DNA of 64,000 nt from Hymenobacter sp. DG25A (GTDB lineage Bacteria; Bacteroidota; Bacteroidia; Cytophagales; Hymenobacteraceae), in the NCBI RefSeq assembly GCF_001280305.1, contig NZ_CP012623.1:1-64000 (forward strand). Direction: 5' to 3'. Shown piece after piece: positions 15,776 through 24,850 of this stretch (positions are counted from its first letter, which is position 1; each line of letters starts with the position of its first letter). Under the pieces are notes generated by a model. That model ran no database searches, was not told where the DNA came from, and saw only the letters and a list, made by a program, of their open reading frames with translations. Both the position numbers and the translations under genes were made by a program.

Positions 15776-18700
15776 TTACACTCCCACCTTCTCCTCACTC
15801 CCCAACTCACTCAGTATCCGCTTGGCGGCCTGCACGCTTTTTACTTCCTCGAAGGAGATAATCAGCTGCTCTTTGCGCTCTTTCATGCTGGCCGAGCGGG
15901 GGTGGGTTTGCACGTAGCTGAGCACGTTGCCGAAGACGTCGCCCTGAAAGAAGGCCTCGTTGTTGGTGGCCGGGATAAAGCCTTTCATGAGGTTCTTCTT
16001 CAGCGTGAGCTTCTCAAAGCCCACCTGGCAGGCCTGCCAGCGCAGGCGCACAATGTCGGCCAGCTGCTCCACTTCCTGGGGTAGCGGCCCGAAGCGGTCC
16101 ACAATGCCGGCCACCAGCTTGCGCAGCTCCTCGGGGCCTTTCACGCGGTCCAGCTTGCTATACAGCTGCAGGCGCTCCGAGACGTTGCTCACGTAGTGGT
16201 CGGGAATCAGGATTTGCAGGTCGGTTTCAATGTTGCACTCCTTGGGGCCTTTGGTGGCGGCGGCTTCCTGCAGGCGCTGGGTAGGGTCGCCGAGGAACAG
16301 GTCGCGGAACTCGGTTTCCTTTAGCTCCTGCACCGCCTCGTCCAGAATCTGGTGGTAGGTCTCAAAGCCCAGATCATTAATAAAGCCTGACTGCTCGCCG
16401 CCCAGTAGGTTGCCCGCACCCCGGATGTCCAGGTCGCGCATGGCTACCTTGAAGCCGTCGCCGAGGTCGGAGAATTCTTCCAGGGTGCTCAGGCGCTTGC
16501 GAGCATCGGAAGGAAGGCCCGCCACCGGGGGCGTGAGCAGGTAGCAGTAAGCCTTCTTGTTGGAGCGGCCCACGCGGCCCCGCATCTGGTGCAGGTCGCT
16601 CAACCCAAAGAGGTGGGCGCGGTTGATGATGATGGTGTTGGCGTTGGGAATATCCAGCCCCGACTCAATCAGGTTGGTGCTCACCAGCACATCATACTCG
16701 CCGTCCACAAACTTCATCATGCGCTTTTCCAGCAGGTCGCCCTCCATCTGCCCGTGGATGTAGGTCACGCGGGCATCGGGCACCAGGCGCAGCACCATGT
16801 TGGCCAGCTCCTCAATGTCCTTCACGCGGTTGTGCACAAAAAACACCTGCCCGCCCCGCTTGATTTCGCGCGCCACGGCGTCGCGAATCAGCAGCTCATC
16901 GAATACGTGCAGCTCCGTTTGCACGGGCTGGCGGTTCGGGGGCGGCGTGGCAATTACGCTCAGGTCGCGGGCGCCCATGAGGGAGAAGTGCAGGGTGCGC
17001 GGAATGGGCGTGGCCGAGAGGGTGAGCGTATCTACGTTCACCTTCAGCTCCTTCAGCTTGTCCTTGGTTTTCACCCCGAACTTTTGCTCTTCGTCGATGA
17101 TGAGCAGGCCCAGGTCTTTGAACTTGATGTCTTTGTTGGTGAGGCGGTGCGTGCCGATAAGGATATCGGTTTTGCCCTCGGCTACGCGGCCCAGCGTTTC
17201 CTTAATCTGCTTGGTGCTCTTGAAGCGGTTCACGTACTCCACCGTTACGGGCAGGGCCGCCAGCCGCTCCCGGAAGGTTTTGTAGTGCTGCATGGCCAGA
17301 ATGGTGGTGGGCACCAGCACGGCCACCTGCTTGCCATCGGCCACGGATTTGAAGGCCGCCCGAATGGCTACTTCCGTTTTGCCGAAGCCCACGTCGCCGC
17401 ACACCAGGCGGTCCATGGGGTGGGGCTGCTCCATGTCGCGCTTCACGTCCTCAGTGGCCTTGCCCTGGTCGGGTGTGTCCTCGTAAATGAACGACGATTC
17501 CAGCTCGGCCTGCATAAAAGAGTCGTGAGCGAAGGCGTGGCCGGGCGCGGTTTTGCGCTTGGCGTACAGCCGAATCAGCTCGGCCGCAATGTCCTTCACC
17601 TTCTTCTTAACCGACTTCTTCTTGTTTTCCCACTCCGGCGAGCCCAGCTTGCTCATGGTGGGCGGGGTGCCCTCGGCGCCGGAGTACTTGGCAATTTTGT
17701 GCAGGGCGTGTATGCTCACGGTCAGCACGTCGTCGTCGCGGTACACCAGCCGGATGGCTTCCTGCAGCCGGTCGTTTATTTCTACCTGCGTGAGGCCCGC
17801 AAAACGGGCAATGCCGTAATCCTGGTGCACCACGTAGTCGCCGGGCACTAGGGTGCGCAGCTCCTTTAGCGTAAGGGCCTTTTTCTTGGAGAACTTGCGG
17901 CCTTCCTGCGCCCGGTAGAAGCGCTCGAACAGCTGGTGGTCGGTGTACACTACCAGCTTCAACATGTCATCAATAAAGCCTTCGCGCAGGCCCAGCAGCA
18001 GGTGCTGAAACTGCACGTTGTTGTCCAGCTCATCAAAGATGGTGCGCAGCCGGTCCGCCTGCCTTACCGATTCCGCCCCGATAATATTGACGTAGCCCTT
18101 CTCCTGGTTCTCGTGCAGGTTTTTCACCAGCCGGTTGAAGTCCTTGTTGAACGAAGGCTGAGGCTTGGCGCTGAACTGGAAATCCTCGCCGCCCTTGAAG
18201 TGGAAGCGCTTGCCGAACTCCACGATGGGGAAGTTCTCCAGCAGCTTCTTGAATGATTTGCCCGTCTCGAACAAATCCTCCGGCTTGCTTACAATCTGCA
18301 CGCCGCCGGCGCCTTCCAGCATCTCCTTAAAGCCCAGCTCGGCGCGCTCGAAGGATTCCTCCACCACGTCCAGGGTCTGGCGCACGTCCTTGGCCCAGAT
18401 GGCGGTGTTCTTCGGAATGAAGTCCAGAAAAGCCTCCCGCGTTTCCTGCAGCAGCTTGGTCTGCACGTTGGGAATAATGCTCACCTGCTGCCGCTTCTCC
18501 ACCGACAGCTGGCTCTCGGGGTCAAACGTGCGGATGGTCTCCACCTCGTCGCCAAACAATTCAATGCGGTAGGGCAATTCGTTGGCGTACGAGAAGATAT
18601 CCACGATACCGCCGCGCACCGCAAACTGCCCCGCCTCATACACAAAGTCGGAACGCTCAAAGTCATACTCCGCCAGCATGTCGCTGATGAAGTTCACGTC

Positions 18701-19300
18701 CAGCTTGTCGCCCACCTTCACAATAAAAGTGTTGGCAACTAAGCTCTTCTTGTTGATAACCTTCTCAAACAGCGCCTCGGGGTACGTCACAATCAGCGCG
18801 CCGGCCGTATCCTTCACGCTGATTTTCCTGCTCCGGGCCGTGGCGTCGCCATCCGGCAGGGCGTCGTCGGCATCTTCGGCGGCCTGCTCGGCGGTGGTTT
18901 TGGGGCCGCGGTGGGAGTTGAGTTTGTTCAGCACCTCGGCCCGCATCAGCACGTTGGCGTTTTCCGTCTCATCGAAGGCGTAGGGGCGCTTGTAGGAGCT
19001 GGGGAACAACAAAGGCTCCTCATCGGGCACCAGGTGCTGCAGGTCGGCCAGGAAGTAGGCGGCCTCTTCCCGGTCGTGCAGAATAAAGAGGTGGTGCTGG
19101 TCGGGAAAGTCCTGGTGCAGGGCGGCGGCCAGCACGGCATCCTGGCTGCCTACCAGGCCGCGTAGGTGTAGGCGCACGGGGGCGGCCGGGGCGTTGGCCT
19201 CGGGGCGCATACTGTGGCGCGTAGCCGGGTTCAGGCGGGCCCCAATGGTCAGCACAGTGGGGTCCAGGGTATAGAGCTTGAGGAAATCGGAGACCTGCAA
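15776..19300 (-). CDS. mfd: Transcription-repair coupling factor Mfd
   Basis: The 1174-residue protein is a complete Mfd. It has the UvrB-like N-terminal module, the CarD-like RNA-polymerase-interacting domain (LVPGDYVVHQDYGIARFAGL), the superfamily 2 motor with Walker A GDVGFGKTEVA and the DEEQ box IIDEEQKFGV, motif SATPIPRT, the RecG-like TRG region (RGRVGRSNKKAYCY) and the C-terminal UvrA-binding D7 domain. It releases RNA polymerase stalled at DNA lesions and recruits UvrA. The start codon appears to be TTG at 19300 (MQVSDFLKLY, in the usual place). It is convergent with the PIN gene and so unrelated to the island. Confidence 0.97.
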   Translation of the reverse strand: MQVSDFLKLYTLDPTVLTIGARLNPATRHSMRPEANAPAAPVRLHLRGLVGSQDAVLAAALHQDFPDQHHLFILHDREEAAYFLADLQHLVPDEEPLLFPSSYKRPYAFDETENANVLMRAEVLNKLNSHRGPKTTAEQAAEDADDALPDGDATARSRKISVKDTAGALIVTYPEALFEKVINKKSLVANTFIVKVGDKLDVNFISDMLAEYDFERSDFVYEAGQFAVRGGIVDIFSYANELPYRIELFGDEVETIRTFDPESQLSVEKRQQVSIIPNVQTKLLQETREAFLDFIPKNTAIWAKDVRQTLDVVEESFERAELGFKEMLEGAGGVQIVSKPEDLFETGKSFKKLLENFPIVEFGKRFHFKGGEDFQFSAKPQPSFNKDFNRLVKNLHENQEKGYVNIIGAESVRQADRLRTIFDELDNNVQFQHLLLGLREGFIDDMLKLVVYTDHQLFERFYRAQEGRKFSKKKALTLKELRTLVPGDYVVHQDYGIARFAGLTQVEINDRLQEAIRLVYRDDDVLTVSIHALHKIAKYSGAEGTPPTMSKLGSPEWENKKKSVKKKVKDIAAELIRLYAKRKTAPGHAFAHDSFMQAELESSFIYEDTPDQGKATEDVKRDMEQPHPMDRLVCGDVGFGKTEVAIRAAFKSVADGKQVAVLVPTTILAMQHYKTFRERLAALPVTVEYVNRFKSTKQIKETLGRVAEGKTDILIGTHRLTNKDIKFKDLGLLIIDEEQKFGVKTKDKLKELKVNVDTLTLSATPIPRTLHFSLMGARDLSVIATPPPNRQPVQTELHVFDELLIRDAVAREIKRGGQVFFVHNRVKDIEELANMVLRLVPDARVTYIHGQMEGDLLEKRMMKFVDGEYDVLVSTNLIESGLDIPNANTIIINRAHLFGLSDLHQMRGRVGRSNKKAYCYLLTPPVAGLPSDARKRLSTLEEFSDLGDGFKVAMRDLDIRGAGNLLGGEQSGFINDLGFETYHQILDEAVQELKETEFRDLFLGDPTQRLQEAAATKGPKECNIETDLQILIPDHYVSNVSERLQLYSKLDRVKGPEELRKLVAGIVDRFGPLPQEVEQLADIVRLRWQACQVGFEKLTLKKNLMKGFIPATNNEAFFQGDVFGNVLSYVQTHPRSASMKERKEQLIISFEEVKSVQAAKRILSELGSEEKVGV

Positions 19301-19508
19301 AACGGATATCGGCTAGGAGGCAAAACAACGGGAGAAGCCCGGCCGAATGAGAATCCGGTCGGGCTGGGGGCGGTAGCAATACCGCCGCCAAGGTCTGAAA
19401 GTTTCCCGGATGTGCTATTAAGGCTTTTATTGTTGAGCTTGGTAATGATCTATAGCGAAAAGTATATATCTTAGTCCTCTGCTCCCCCACCCATCCCACC
19501 GTTGCCGT

Positions 19509-19709
19509 ATGGACCCCACCCGCAACCCCGCCCCGGACCCCGAATTTGATATCGACGCCTGGGAGCGTTGGCAACAGGCTAAACATGCCTGGCTGGCCAT
19601 CTACCGGCAGCGCTGCCTGGCTGCCGTGCAGGCGCCACGGCCTTATACCCGGGAAGCCGCTGCCCAGGGCGCGGCCTGCCCGCTCCCTGCTTCAGCTTCT
19701 GGTTCCTAG
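19509..19709 (+). CDS. Possible small protein of 66 residues
   Basis: An ATG at 19509 opens a 66-codon frame with a sensible composition at the start (FDIDAWERWQQAKHAWLAIY, which would form an amphipathic helix) but an Ala/Pro-rich end. It has no signal peptide and no known domain. It sits alone between mfd and the membrane hydrolase gene. The helical first half is more protein-like than a chance frame, but there is no independent support. Confidence 0.4.
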   Translation: MDPTRNPAPDPEFDIDAWERWQQAKHAWLAIYRQRCLAAVQAPRPYTREAAAQGAACPLPASASGS

Positions 19710-19756
19710 CCGATAGCCGCGTACCTTCGTTCTTTCGTTCAAAGGTATTTTTCTGC

Positions 19757-20494
19757 GTGCGCGGCTCTTCTCACCTGGCCATTGGCCTTATTACCGGCGT
19801 AGCCGTGGCCGGCCTGGTGCCGGGTATTCCCTTTTCGCCGGCCGGCATTGCCCTGGCAGGCTTCTCAGCCCTGGCCCCCGACCTGGACCACCCCAGCTCC
19901 CGCCTGAGCAAGCGCCTGGGCTTTGCCCAGAATTACGTGCGCTGGGCGTTTGTGCTGGCGGGCATTGGCATAGCTGCCTACACGCACTACATGCTGCTGG
20001 CCGTCGACCGGCGCATGGGCTTTACTACCGCGCTGGCTTTTGGTATGGTAGGAGCGGCCATGCAGGGCGGCTCGGCGCGCAAGCTGGCGCTCCTGTTCAC
20101 GGGCCTGTGCACAGTGGTGGCGGGGCTGTATACCGGTATGCTCTGGCTGAGCATGCTGGGCACCTTTGTGTCTGTGGCCCCTTTCACCAGCCACCGCACC
20201 TGGACGCATACCATCTGGGCCGCGGCTCTCTGGACCTATATCGGGCACCTGGCCAACCAAACCCTTGGCTGGCATGGCGTAGCCCTGTTTGCCGGCGGCG
20301 GCTACCTTTCCCACCTGCTGGCCGATACGCTGACCAAGTCCGGCGTGAAGTATTTTATGCCCATTACCGATCTGGCTGTTAAATTGCCGCTCATCCGCAC
20401 CGGCTCGGCTATGGGAAATTTGCTGGAAGTAGCAGTTTGCGGCGTATATGGTGCGGTGGTGTTGTTGCTGATAGTGAGCAGAATGAAATTCTAA
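19757..20494 (+). CDS. YdjM-family metal-dependent hydrolase, integral membrane
   Basis: The 245-residue protein starts at a GTG (MRGSSHLAIGLITGVAVAGL) and belongs to the LexA-binding/YdjM-type inner-membrane hydrolase family: SSHLAIG at the N-terminus, ALAPDLDHPSSRLSK, FTSHRTWTHTIWAA and GGYLSHLLADTLTKSG. These hold the family's conserved His and Asp residues, which are likely to bind metal. Several membrane helices separate the motifs. YdjM is SOS-controlled in E. coli, but no LexA-like site is seen here. The substrate is unknown. Confidence 0.88.
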   Translation: MRGSSHLAIGLITGVAVAGLVPGIPFSPAGIALAGFSALAPDLDHPSSRLSKRLGFAQNYVRWAFVLAGIGIAAYTHYMLLAVDRRMGFTTALAFGMVGAAMQGGSARKLALLFTGLCTVVAGLYTGMLWLSMLGTFVSVAPFTSHRTWTHTIWAAALWTYIGHLANQTLGWHGVALFAGGGYLSHLLADTLTKSGVKYFMPITDLAVKLPLIRTGSAMGNLLEVAVCGVYGAVVLLLIVSRMKF

Positions 20495-20792
20495 TTCATT
20501 TGGTGTTGTTAGCTCAATATACCCGGATTTTGCAGGTAAATGGCCTGCCTGTTTTGTACTTAAAAGGCTTGGTTGGCTTTTAGATTCAGCCCTGGTAAGC
20601 TCGACAGTAAAGTTGCACTTTGCTGCATAGAGTTAGAATAGATGCTTTGGCAAACCTTGTTTTTCACCGTAAATTGGCGCCTTCGGAAGTATTCATAAAT
20701 ATGATTATTTATGGAACTACTTTGTGGTATATAGGCTTGAAATCAATCAGTTAGCATATTAAATTTATATTATGTATTTTATGCATACTTCG

Positions 20793-20800
20793 TACCTTTG
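20793..20800 (+). promoter_or_regulatory. Bacteroidota -7 element for the NYN gene
   Basis: TACCTTTG is a perfect TAnnTTTG match, 86 bases before the NYN start, in a 390-base AT-rich gap (20495-20885) that otherwise holds nothing I can identify. A TTG at the ideal distance is missing. Confidence 0.5.
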
Positions 20801-20885
20801 ACACGGCCTCTCCTCCTTAAGGCCTACCTGACCTGTTACGTGTCCTGACACACCCCCCTGCACATTCCCAAAACGAGTAGAATTT

Positions 20886-21893
20886 ATGAATCAGATGAAT
20901 AGCCCGCTGATCCGGATCGGTGTCTTTTATGACGGCAATTATTTCCTTAAGATCAGTGATTACTACTACTTTCAGCATGAGCGTAAGGCCCGCATTAGCC
21001 TGGAAGGACTGCACGAATTTATCCGCCATCAGGCAGCTGAAGACGAAGACACCGATGTCCGCTTGTGCCAGATTACCGACGCTCACTTCTTCCGCGGCCG
21101 CTTAAGCGCCACGGAAGCCCGCGAAAAAGACCGGTTATTTCATGACCGTCTGCTCGACGATATCCTGATGAACCTGGGCATCACCACCCACTACATGCCC
21201 CTGAAAACCCGCGACGGCCGTCTGCAGGAAAAGGGCATTGATGTGTGGCTGAGCCTGGAGGCCCTGGAAATGGCCCTGCACAAAAGCTTTGACGTGATTG
21301 TGCTGATTGCCGGCGACAGCGACTACCTGCCCCTGGTGAAGAAGCTCAACACCGTGGGAACCCGCGTAATGCTGCTCAACTGGGACTTTAAATACACGGA
21401 CTACAAAGGTGAAAACCGCGTAACCCGCGCCTCCCAGCAGCTCCTCGACCATGCTACCTACCCCGTAGCCATGCACGAGGTAATTGATGAGCGCCTGAGC
21501 AAGAACGACCCGCTGATTGAGGACCTGTTCGTGAACCAGCCGGAGCCCGCGGCTTATACCGCTGCTCCCAAGCCGCTGCGCCCCGCCGGCCCTACGGCCG
21601 CCGGTCCGGTAGGCTCCATTGGCGTAAGCACCATCAAGAACCTGAAAAACGGGTTTGGCTTTGTGGTAATGCCCCCCAACAACCTGTTCTTCAGCTACGC
21701 TGATATGGCCGAAGGCGACTTCAACGACCTGCAGGAAGGCGACTGGGTGGAATTTACCGTTGGCCGCAACCACCGCGACGAGGACTGTGCCCGCAACGTG
21801 CGCAAAGTGCAGCCCCCTATTATGAATGAAAACGAAGACGACGATTCTCCCCAGGAGGAAGAAGAGCACGAGTCGGCTTCTTCGCGCTACTAA
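20886..21893 (+). CDS. NYN-domain ribonuclease-like protein with C-terminal OB/cold-shock-like domain
   Basis: The 335-residue protein has an N-terminal NYN (PIN-like, LabA/DUF88) domain at about residues 8-190: RIGVFYDGNYFLK with Asp16, KGIDVWLSLEALEMAL, and VIVLIAGDSDYLPLVKKL with paired acidic residues. A Pro/Ala linker follows. At about residues 240-305 a cold-shock-like OB domain reads IKNLKNGFGFVVMPPNNLFF and EGDWVEFTVGRN. The tail is strongly acidic (about 25 residues, ending ESASSRY). The pairing of a nuclease fold with an RNA-binding domain suggests RNA processing or decay. It is monocistronic, with a promoter at 20793. Confidence 0.88.
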   Translation: MNQMNSPLIRIGVFYDGNYFLKISDYYYFQHERKARISLEGLHEFIRHQAAEDEDTDVRLCQITDAHFFRGRLSATEAREKDRLFHDRLLDDILMNLGITTHYMPLKTRDGRLQEKGIDVWLSLEALEMALHKSFDVIVLIAGDSDYLPLVKKLNTVGTRVMLLNWDFKYTDYKGENRVTRASQQLLDHATYPVAMHEVIDERLSKNDPLIEDLFVNQPEPAAYTAAPKPLRPAGPTAAGPVGSIGVSTIKNLKNGFGFVVMPPNNLFFSYADMAEGDFNDLQEGDWVEFTVGRNHRDEDCARNVRKVQPPIMNENEDDDSPQEEEEHESASSRY

Positions 21894-21924
21894 GTAGCCA
21901 GGGCCGGTAAGCCGGCACTGCTAT

Positions 21925-21966
21925 AAACCGCCGGGCGGTTCCTTTACGGGAACGGTCCGGCGGTTT
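21925..21966. terminator. Bidirectional terminator between NYN and thioesterase genes
   Basis: Stem AAACCGCCGG / CCGGCGGTTT with an inner GTTCC/GGAAC pairing, flanked by short A and T runs. It separates two convergent genes. Confidence 0.75.
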
Positions 21967-21971
21967 GCGCT

Positions 21972-22451
21972 TTATTCCTGCTCGTCGTCGGCGGAGGGGA
22001 ACAGCAGCTTGCGGAAGTCGCGCTTGTCGGCGGGGTAGCGGTTGAAGGTGCCCATGCCCTTGGCTACCACTAGCTCGCGGGTGGCGCAGTAAATGTCGCC
22101 GGTAGCTACCAGCAGGGTTTTGCCGGCGTGGTCTACTTTGGCCGTGGCCACCAGCGTATCATGCAGGCGCACCGGGTGCAGGTAGTTCATCTTGAACTCC
22201 ACCGTAGATACCAGCTCACCCGCGGTGAAGGCCTCCGACAGGGCCGCTGCTCCCAGCACCGAGTCCATGAGGCCGGCCAGCACCCCGCCGTGGCAGGTGC
22301 CCGGCGAGCTGAGGTGCTCGGCGCGCACTGTCATGGTGTACTTCACTTCCCCGGGCGAGGCTACGTGCAGCACCATGCCGTTTATGCGGCCGTATTGGTT
22401 CATTTGGTTGTAAATAGCCACCAGAGTGGCTACATCAGGTAATTGGTCCAT
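21972..22451 (-). CDS. PaaI-type hotdog thioesterase
   Basis: The 159-residue protein has the hotdog fold of PaaI/acyl-CoA thioesterases. SPGTCHGGVLAGLMDSVLGA is the catalytic helix, with the HGG motif and Asp. VEFKMNYLHPVR and AKVDHAGKTLLVATGDIYCA are the following strands. Such enzymes hydrolyse acyl-CoA thioesters, often of aromatic or medium-chain acids; the substrate is not predictable. It has an acidic C-terminal tail and no signal peptide, so it is cytoplasmic. It is divergent from the DUF962 gene. Confidence 0.87.
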   Translation of the reverse strand: MDQLPDVATLVAIYNQMNQYGRINGMVLHVASPGEVKYTMTVRAEHLSSPGTCHGGVLAGLMDSVLGAAALSEAFTAGELVSTVEFKMNYLHPVRLHDTLVATAKVDHAGKTLLVATGDIYCATRELVVAKGMGTFNRYPADKRDFRKLLFPSADDEQE

Positions 22452-22514
22452 TGCGCAGGGCAGGCTGTGATTTCAGGGAAAAGTTAGGCTTCTTTACGTA
22501 AATCCCTGCTTTCT

Positions 22515-22820
22515 ATGACGGCCCGGCCCCTGACTTTTGCGGAGTTCTACCCGCGCTACCTGCGCGAGCACCAGCAGCGCGGGACCCGTATCCTGCATTT
22601 CATCGGCACCAGCTTGTTTCTGCTCTGCCTTATGCTGGGCATAGTGCTGCAACGGCCCATGCTGGTGCTGTATGGCGTAGTGGCCGCTTATGGATTTGCC
22701 TGGATAGGTCACTTTTTTGTGGAGCACAACCGGCCTGCCACCTTCCAGCACCCATGGTTTTCCCTGCGCGGCGACTTCCGCCTGTACTGGGACTTGGTGC
22801 GCGGGCGGGAGCGGTTCTAA
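22515..22820 (+). CDS. DUF962/Mpo1-like membrane protein
   Basis: The 101-residue protein matches DUF962: FAEFYPRYLREHQQRGTRIL with the conserved His, HFIGTSLFLLCLML, and YGFAWIGHFFVEHNRPATFQ with HFFVEHNRPATF, the family signature. It has two or three membrane helices. The yeast relative Mpo1 is an Fe-dependent dioxygenase in alpha-oxidation of 2-hydroxy fatty acids, and the same His residues are present here. That activity is possible but untested. Its stop overlaps the convergent GNAT stop by three bases. Confidence 0.88.
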   Translation: MTARPLTFAEFYPRYLREHQQRGTRILHFIGTSLFLLCLMLGIVLQRPMLVLYGVVAAYGFAWIGHFFVEHNRPATFQHPWFSLRGDFRLYWDLVRGRERF

Positions 22821-23260
22821 AGCCGCTTGCGCATCAGAAAGTGCGGAATGCTGCCAAACAGCGTGTGCGAAGGCGCTACCACCTCATAGCCCAGCCGCTG
22901 ATAAAACGGCACGGCCTGCTCGCGGGCGTGTAGCACGCATTCAGTCAGCCCACGGCGCCGGGCTTCGGCTTCCAGATACTCCAGCACCGCCCGCCCCACG
23001 CCCTGGCCCTGTGCGCTGGGGTGCACGGCCATAAAGCGCACCTGCGCCTGCCCGGGTGCGGCCGTGTGCACGCGCCCAACGCCCAGGGCAGTGCCATCCG
23101 GGGCGGTTACCAGGGCATGAAAGGTGTCTGGGAGGGCGTCATCCTCGGCGTGCTCAGAGCCGGGGGGCTGCTGCCAGGGCTGGCGCAGCACTTCGTAGCG
23201 AAGCTGGTAATAAGCGGCCCGGTCGGAGGGCGAGTGGGGCGTGCGAACGGGTGGTAACAT
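22817..23260 (-). CDS. GNAT family N-acetyltransferase (ElaA/YjcF-like)
   Basis: The 147-residue protein has the GNAT core: GVGRVHTAAPGQAQVRFMAV, PSAQGQGVGRAVLEYLEAEA (acetyl-CoA motif A, QGQGVG) and PFYQRLGYEVV. The start YYQLRYEVLRQPWQQPPGSE resembles the YjcF/ElaA-type subgroup, which binds small acceptors. The ATG at 23260 is preferred over the longer frame from 23410, because the extra residues are not GNAT-like. It is unlike the GNAT gene at 9826-10314 outside the fold motifs. Confidence 0.87.
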   Translation of the reverse strand: MLPPVRTPHSPSDRAAYYQLRYEVLRQPWQQPPGSEHAEDDALPDTFHALVTAPDGTALGVGRVHTAAPGQAQVRFMAVHPSAQGQGVGRAVLEYLEAEARRRGLTECVLHAREQAVPFYQRLGYEVVAPSHTLFGSIPHFLMRKRL

Positions 23261-23418
23261 AACCGCAGAAGGGACAGAATTCGTACTGGCAGGGCGGGGG
23301 CCGGAAACGCCGAATTTTGACCCCCGGTAAAGGTAGCATTCCGCCAAACTCCTACCTTTGGCCCCCTTCGCTCCCGGTTCTCGGGCAGCGTTTTCTCCCA
23401 CCTGATGCATTCTGCGCT

Positions 23419-23910
23419 ATGGCTTCCTTCGATATCGTGAGCAAAGTAGATCCGCAAACCCTCGAAAATGCGGTGAATACGGCCAAAAAAGAACTGCAGA
23501 CCCGCTACGACCTGCGCGACACCAAAGGCGGCATGGAACTCGATAAAAAGAACAACACCATCCAGCTCAGCTCCGAAAACTCCATGCGCATCAAAGCCCT
23601 GGAAGATATCCTGCTCACGCGCATCGTGAAGCAGGGCATCGACGGCACAGCCCTGGACTTCACGGCCGATGAGCTGCCCAGCGGGGCCCTGGTGAAGAAA
23701 ACCATAAAGGTGCGGGCCGGGGTAGATAAGGATGCCGGCCGCAAAATCATCAAAGCCATCAAAGACGCCAAGCTGAAAGTGGAAGCCCAGATGCAGGACG
23801 ACCAGGTGCGCGTATCGGCCAAGAAGATTGACGACCTGCAGGCCGTTATTTCCCTGCTGCGCCGCACCGATATCGGCCAGCCCCTGCAGTTTGTAAACAT
23901 GAAGAGCTAA
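23419..23910 (+). CDS. yajQ: YajQ family nucleotide-binding protein
   Basis: The 163-residue protein is a complete YajQ (UPF0234): MASFDIVSKVDPQTLENAVN, RYDLRDTKGGMELDKKNNTI, GIDGTALDFTADELPSGALV, IKVRAGVDKDAGRKIIKAIK and DDLQAVISLLRR at the end. YajQ proteins have two ferredoxin-like folds and bind nucleic acid or cyclic di-GMP; in Xanthomonas a member acts as a c-di-GMP receptor. The start at 23419 matches the family exactly. It is convergent with nothing and likely monocistronic. Confidence 0.95.
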   Translation: MASFDIVSKVDPQTLENAVNTAKKELQTRYDLRDTKGGMELDKKNNTIQLSSENSMRIKALEDILLTRIVKQGIDGTALDFTADELPSGALVKKTIKVRAGVDKDAGRKIIKAIKDAKLKVEAQMQDDQVRVSAKKIDDLQAVISLLRRTDIGQPLQFVNMKS

Positions 23911-23993
23911 GCCCGCTTATAAGTGCGGCATGATGCAGCCGCGGGCGTAGCCCCGGGCCTGGCACCTCCTTTCTAATTCATTAAGCATACCCA

Positions 23994-24764
23994 ATGAATT
24001 TCGACTTCTCCGTTTTCTCCAGTGCCAATACCTGGGTGAGCCTGCTCACGCTCACGTTCATGGAAATTGTGCTGGGTATTGATAACATCATCTTCATTTC
24101 CATCATCGTCAACCGGCTGCCGCGGGAGCAGCATGCCCGCGGGCGTACTATTGGCCTGATGCTGGCCCTGCTGTTCCGAATTGGCCTGCTACTGAGTATT
24201 TCCTGGATTGTGAGCCTGAAAGACCCCTTGTTTAACCTGCCGTTGCCGTGGATGGAAGGCGGTTGGGGCGTCTCGGGACGCGACCTTATTCTGCTGGGCG
24301 GCGGTTTATTCCTGATTGGGAAAAGCACCACCGAGATTCATACCAAGCTGCAGGGCGAGGAAGAGCAGGCCACTACCGGCAAAGTCGCCGCATCCATGGG
24401 CAGCGTCATCATCCAAATCATCCTGATTGATATTGTCTTCTCCTTTGACTCCATTCTGACGGCCGTAGGCCTGGTAGACAACGTGCTGATTATGATTCTG
24501 GCCGTTATCCTGTCTATGGCAGTGATGATGATTTTCTCGGGCATGGTGGCCGATTTCGTGAACCGCAACCCCACCATCAAAATGCTGGCTCTGTCTTTCC
24601 TGATTATGATTGGGGTGATGCTGGTGATGGAAAGCTTCCACAAGGAAATTGAGAAAGGATACATCTACTTCGCCATGTTCTTCTCCCTGTTGGTAGAAAT
24701 ACTGAATATGCGCCTGCGCAAGAAAACGGAGCCCGTGCACCTGCGCGACTCGCAGTACGACTAA
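23994..24764 (+). CDS. TerC family integral membrane protein
   Basis: The 256-residue protein has about seven membrane helices with the TerC motifs: FMEIVLGIDNIIFISIIVNR with two acidic residues inside the first helices, and IILIDIVFSFDSILTAVGLV in the second half. TerC proteins are linked to metal-ion (Mn, tellurite-related) homeostasis, often as Mn exporters. The pairing of acidic membrane residues is consistent with cation transport. The C-terminus ends in a short charged tail. A strong terminator follows. Confidence 0.92.
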   Translation: MNFDFSVFSSANTWVSLLTLTFMEIVLGIDNIIFISIIVNRLPREQHARGRTIGLMLALLFRIGLLLSISWIVSLKDPLFNLPLPWMEGGWGVSGRDLILLGGGLFLIGKSTTEIHTKLQGEEEQATTGKVAASMGSVIIQIILIDIVFSFDSILTAVGLVDNVLIMILAVILSMAVMMIFSGMVADFVNRNPTIKMLALSFLIMIGVMLVMESFHKEIEKGYIYFAMFFSLLVEILNMRLRKKTEPVHLRDSQYD

Positions 24765-24813
24765 GCTGCCCGGGGCTGCTACGCCGGACGTAGCCGCTGG
24801 CAAAACAGCCCAG

Positions 24814-24849
24814 AGAAAAGGCCGCTCCCATACAGGAGCGGCCTTTTCT
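24814..24849. terminator. Bidirectional terminator after the TerC gene
   Basis: Fifteen-base perfect arms (AGAAAAGGCCGCTCC and its complement) with a 6-base loop, followed by TTTTCTTTT. It lies between the convergent TerC gene and the hypothetical gene. Confidence 0.9.
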
Positions 24850-24850
24850 T

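Noticed and set aside
16589..17851. A 420-residue plus-strand frame opposite mfd
   Set aside because: It is antisense to the Mfd motor domain and rich in His, Gln and Val, without domains.
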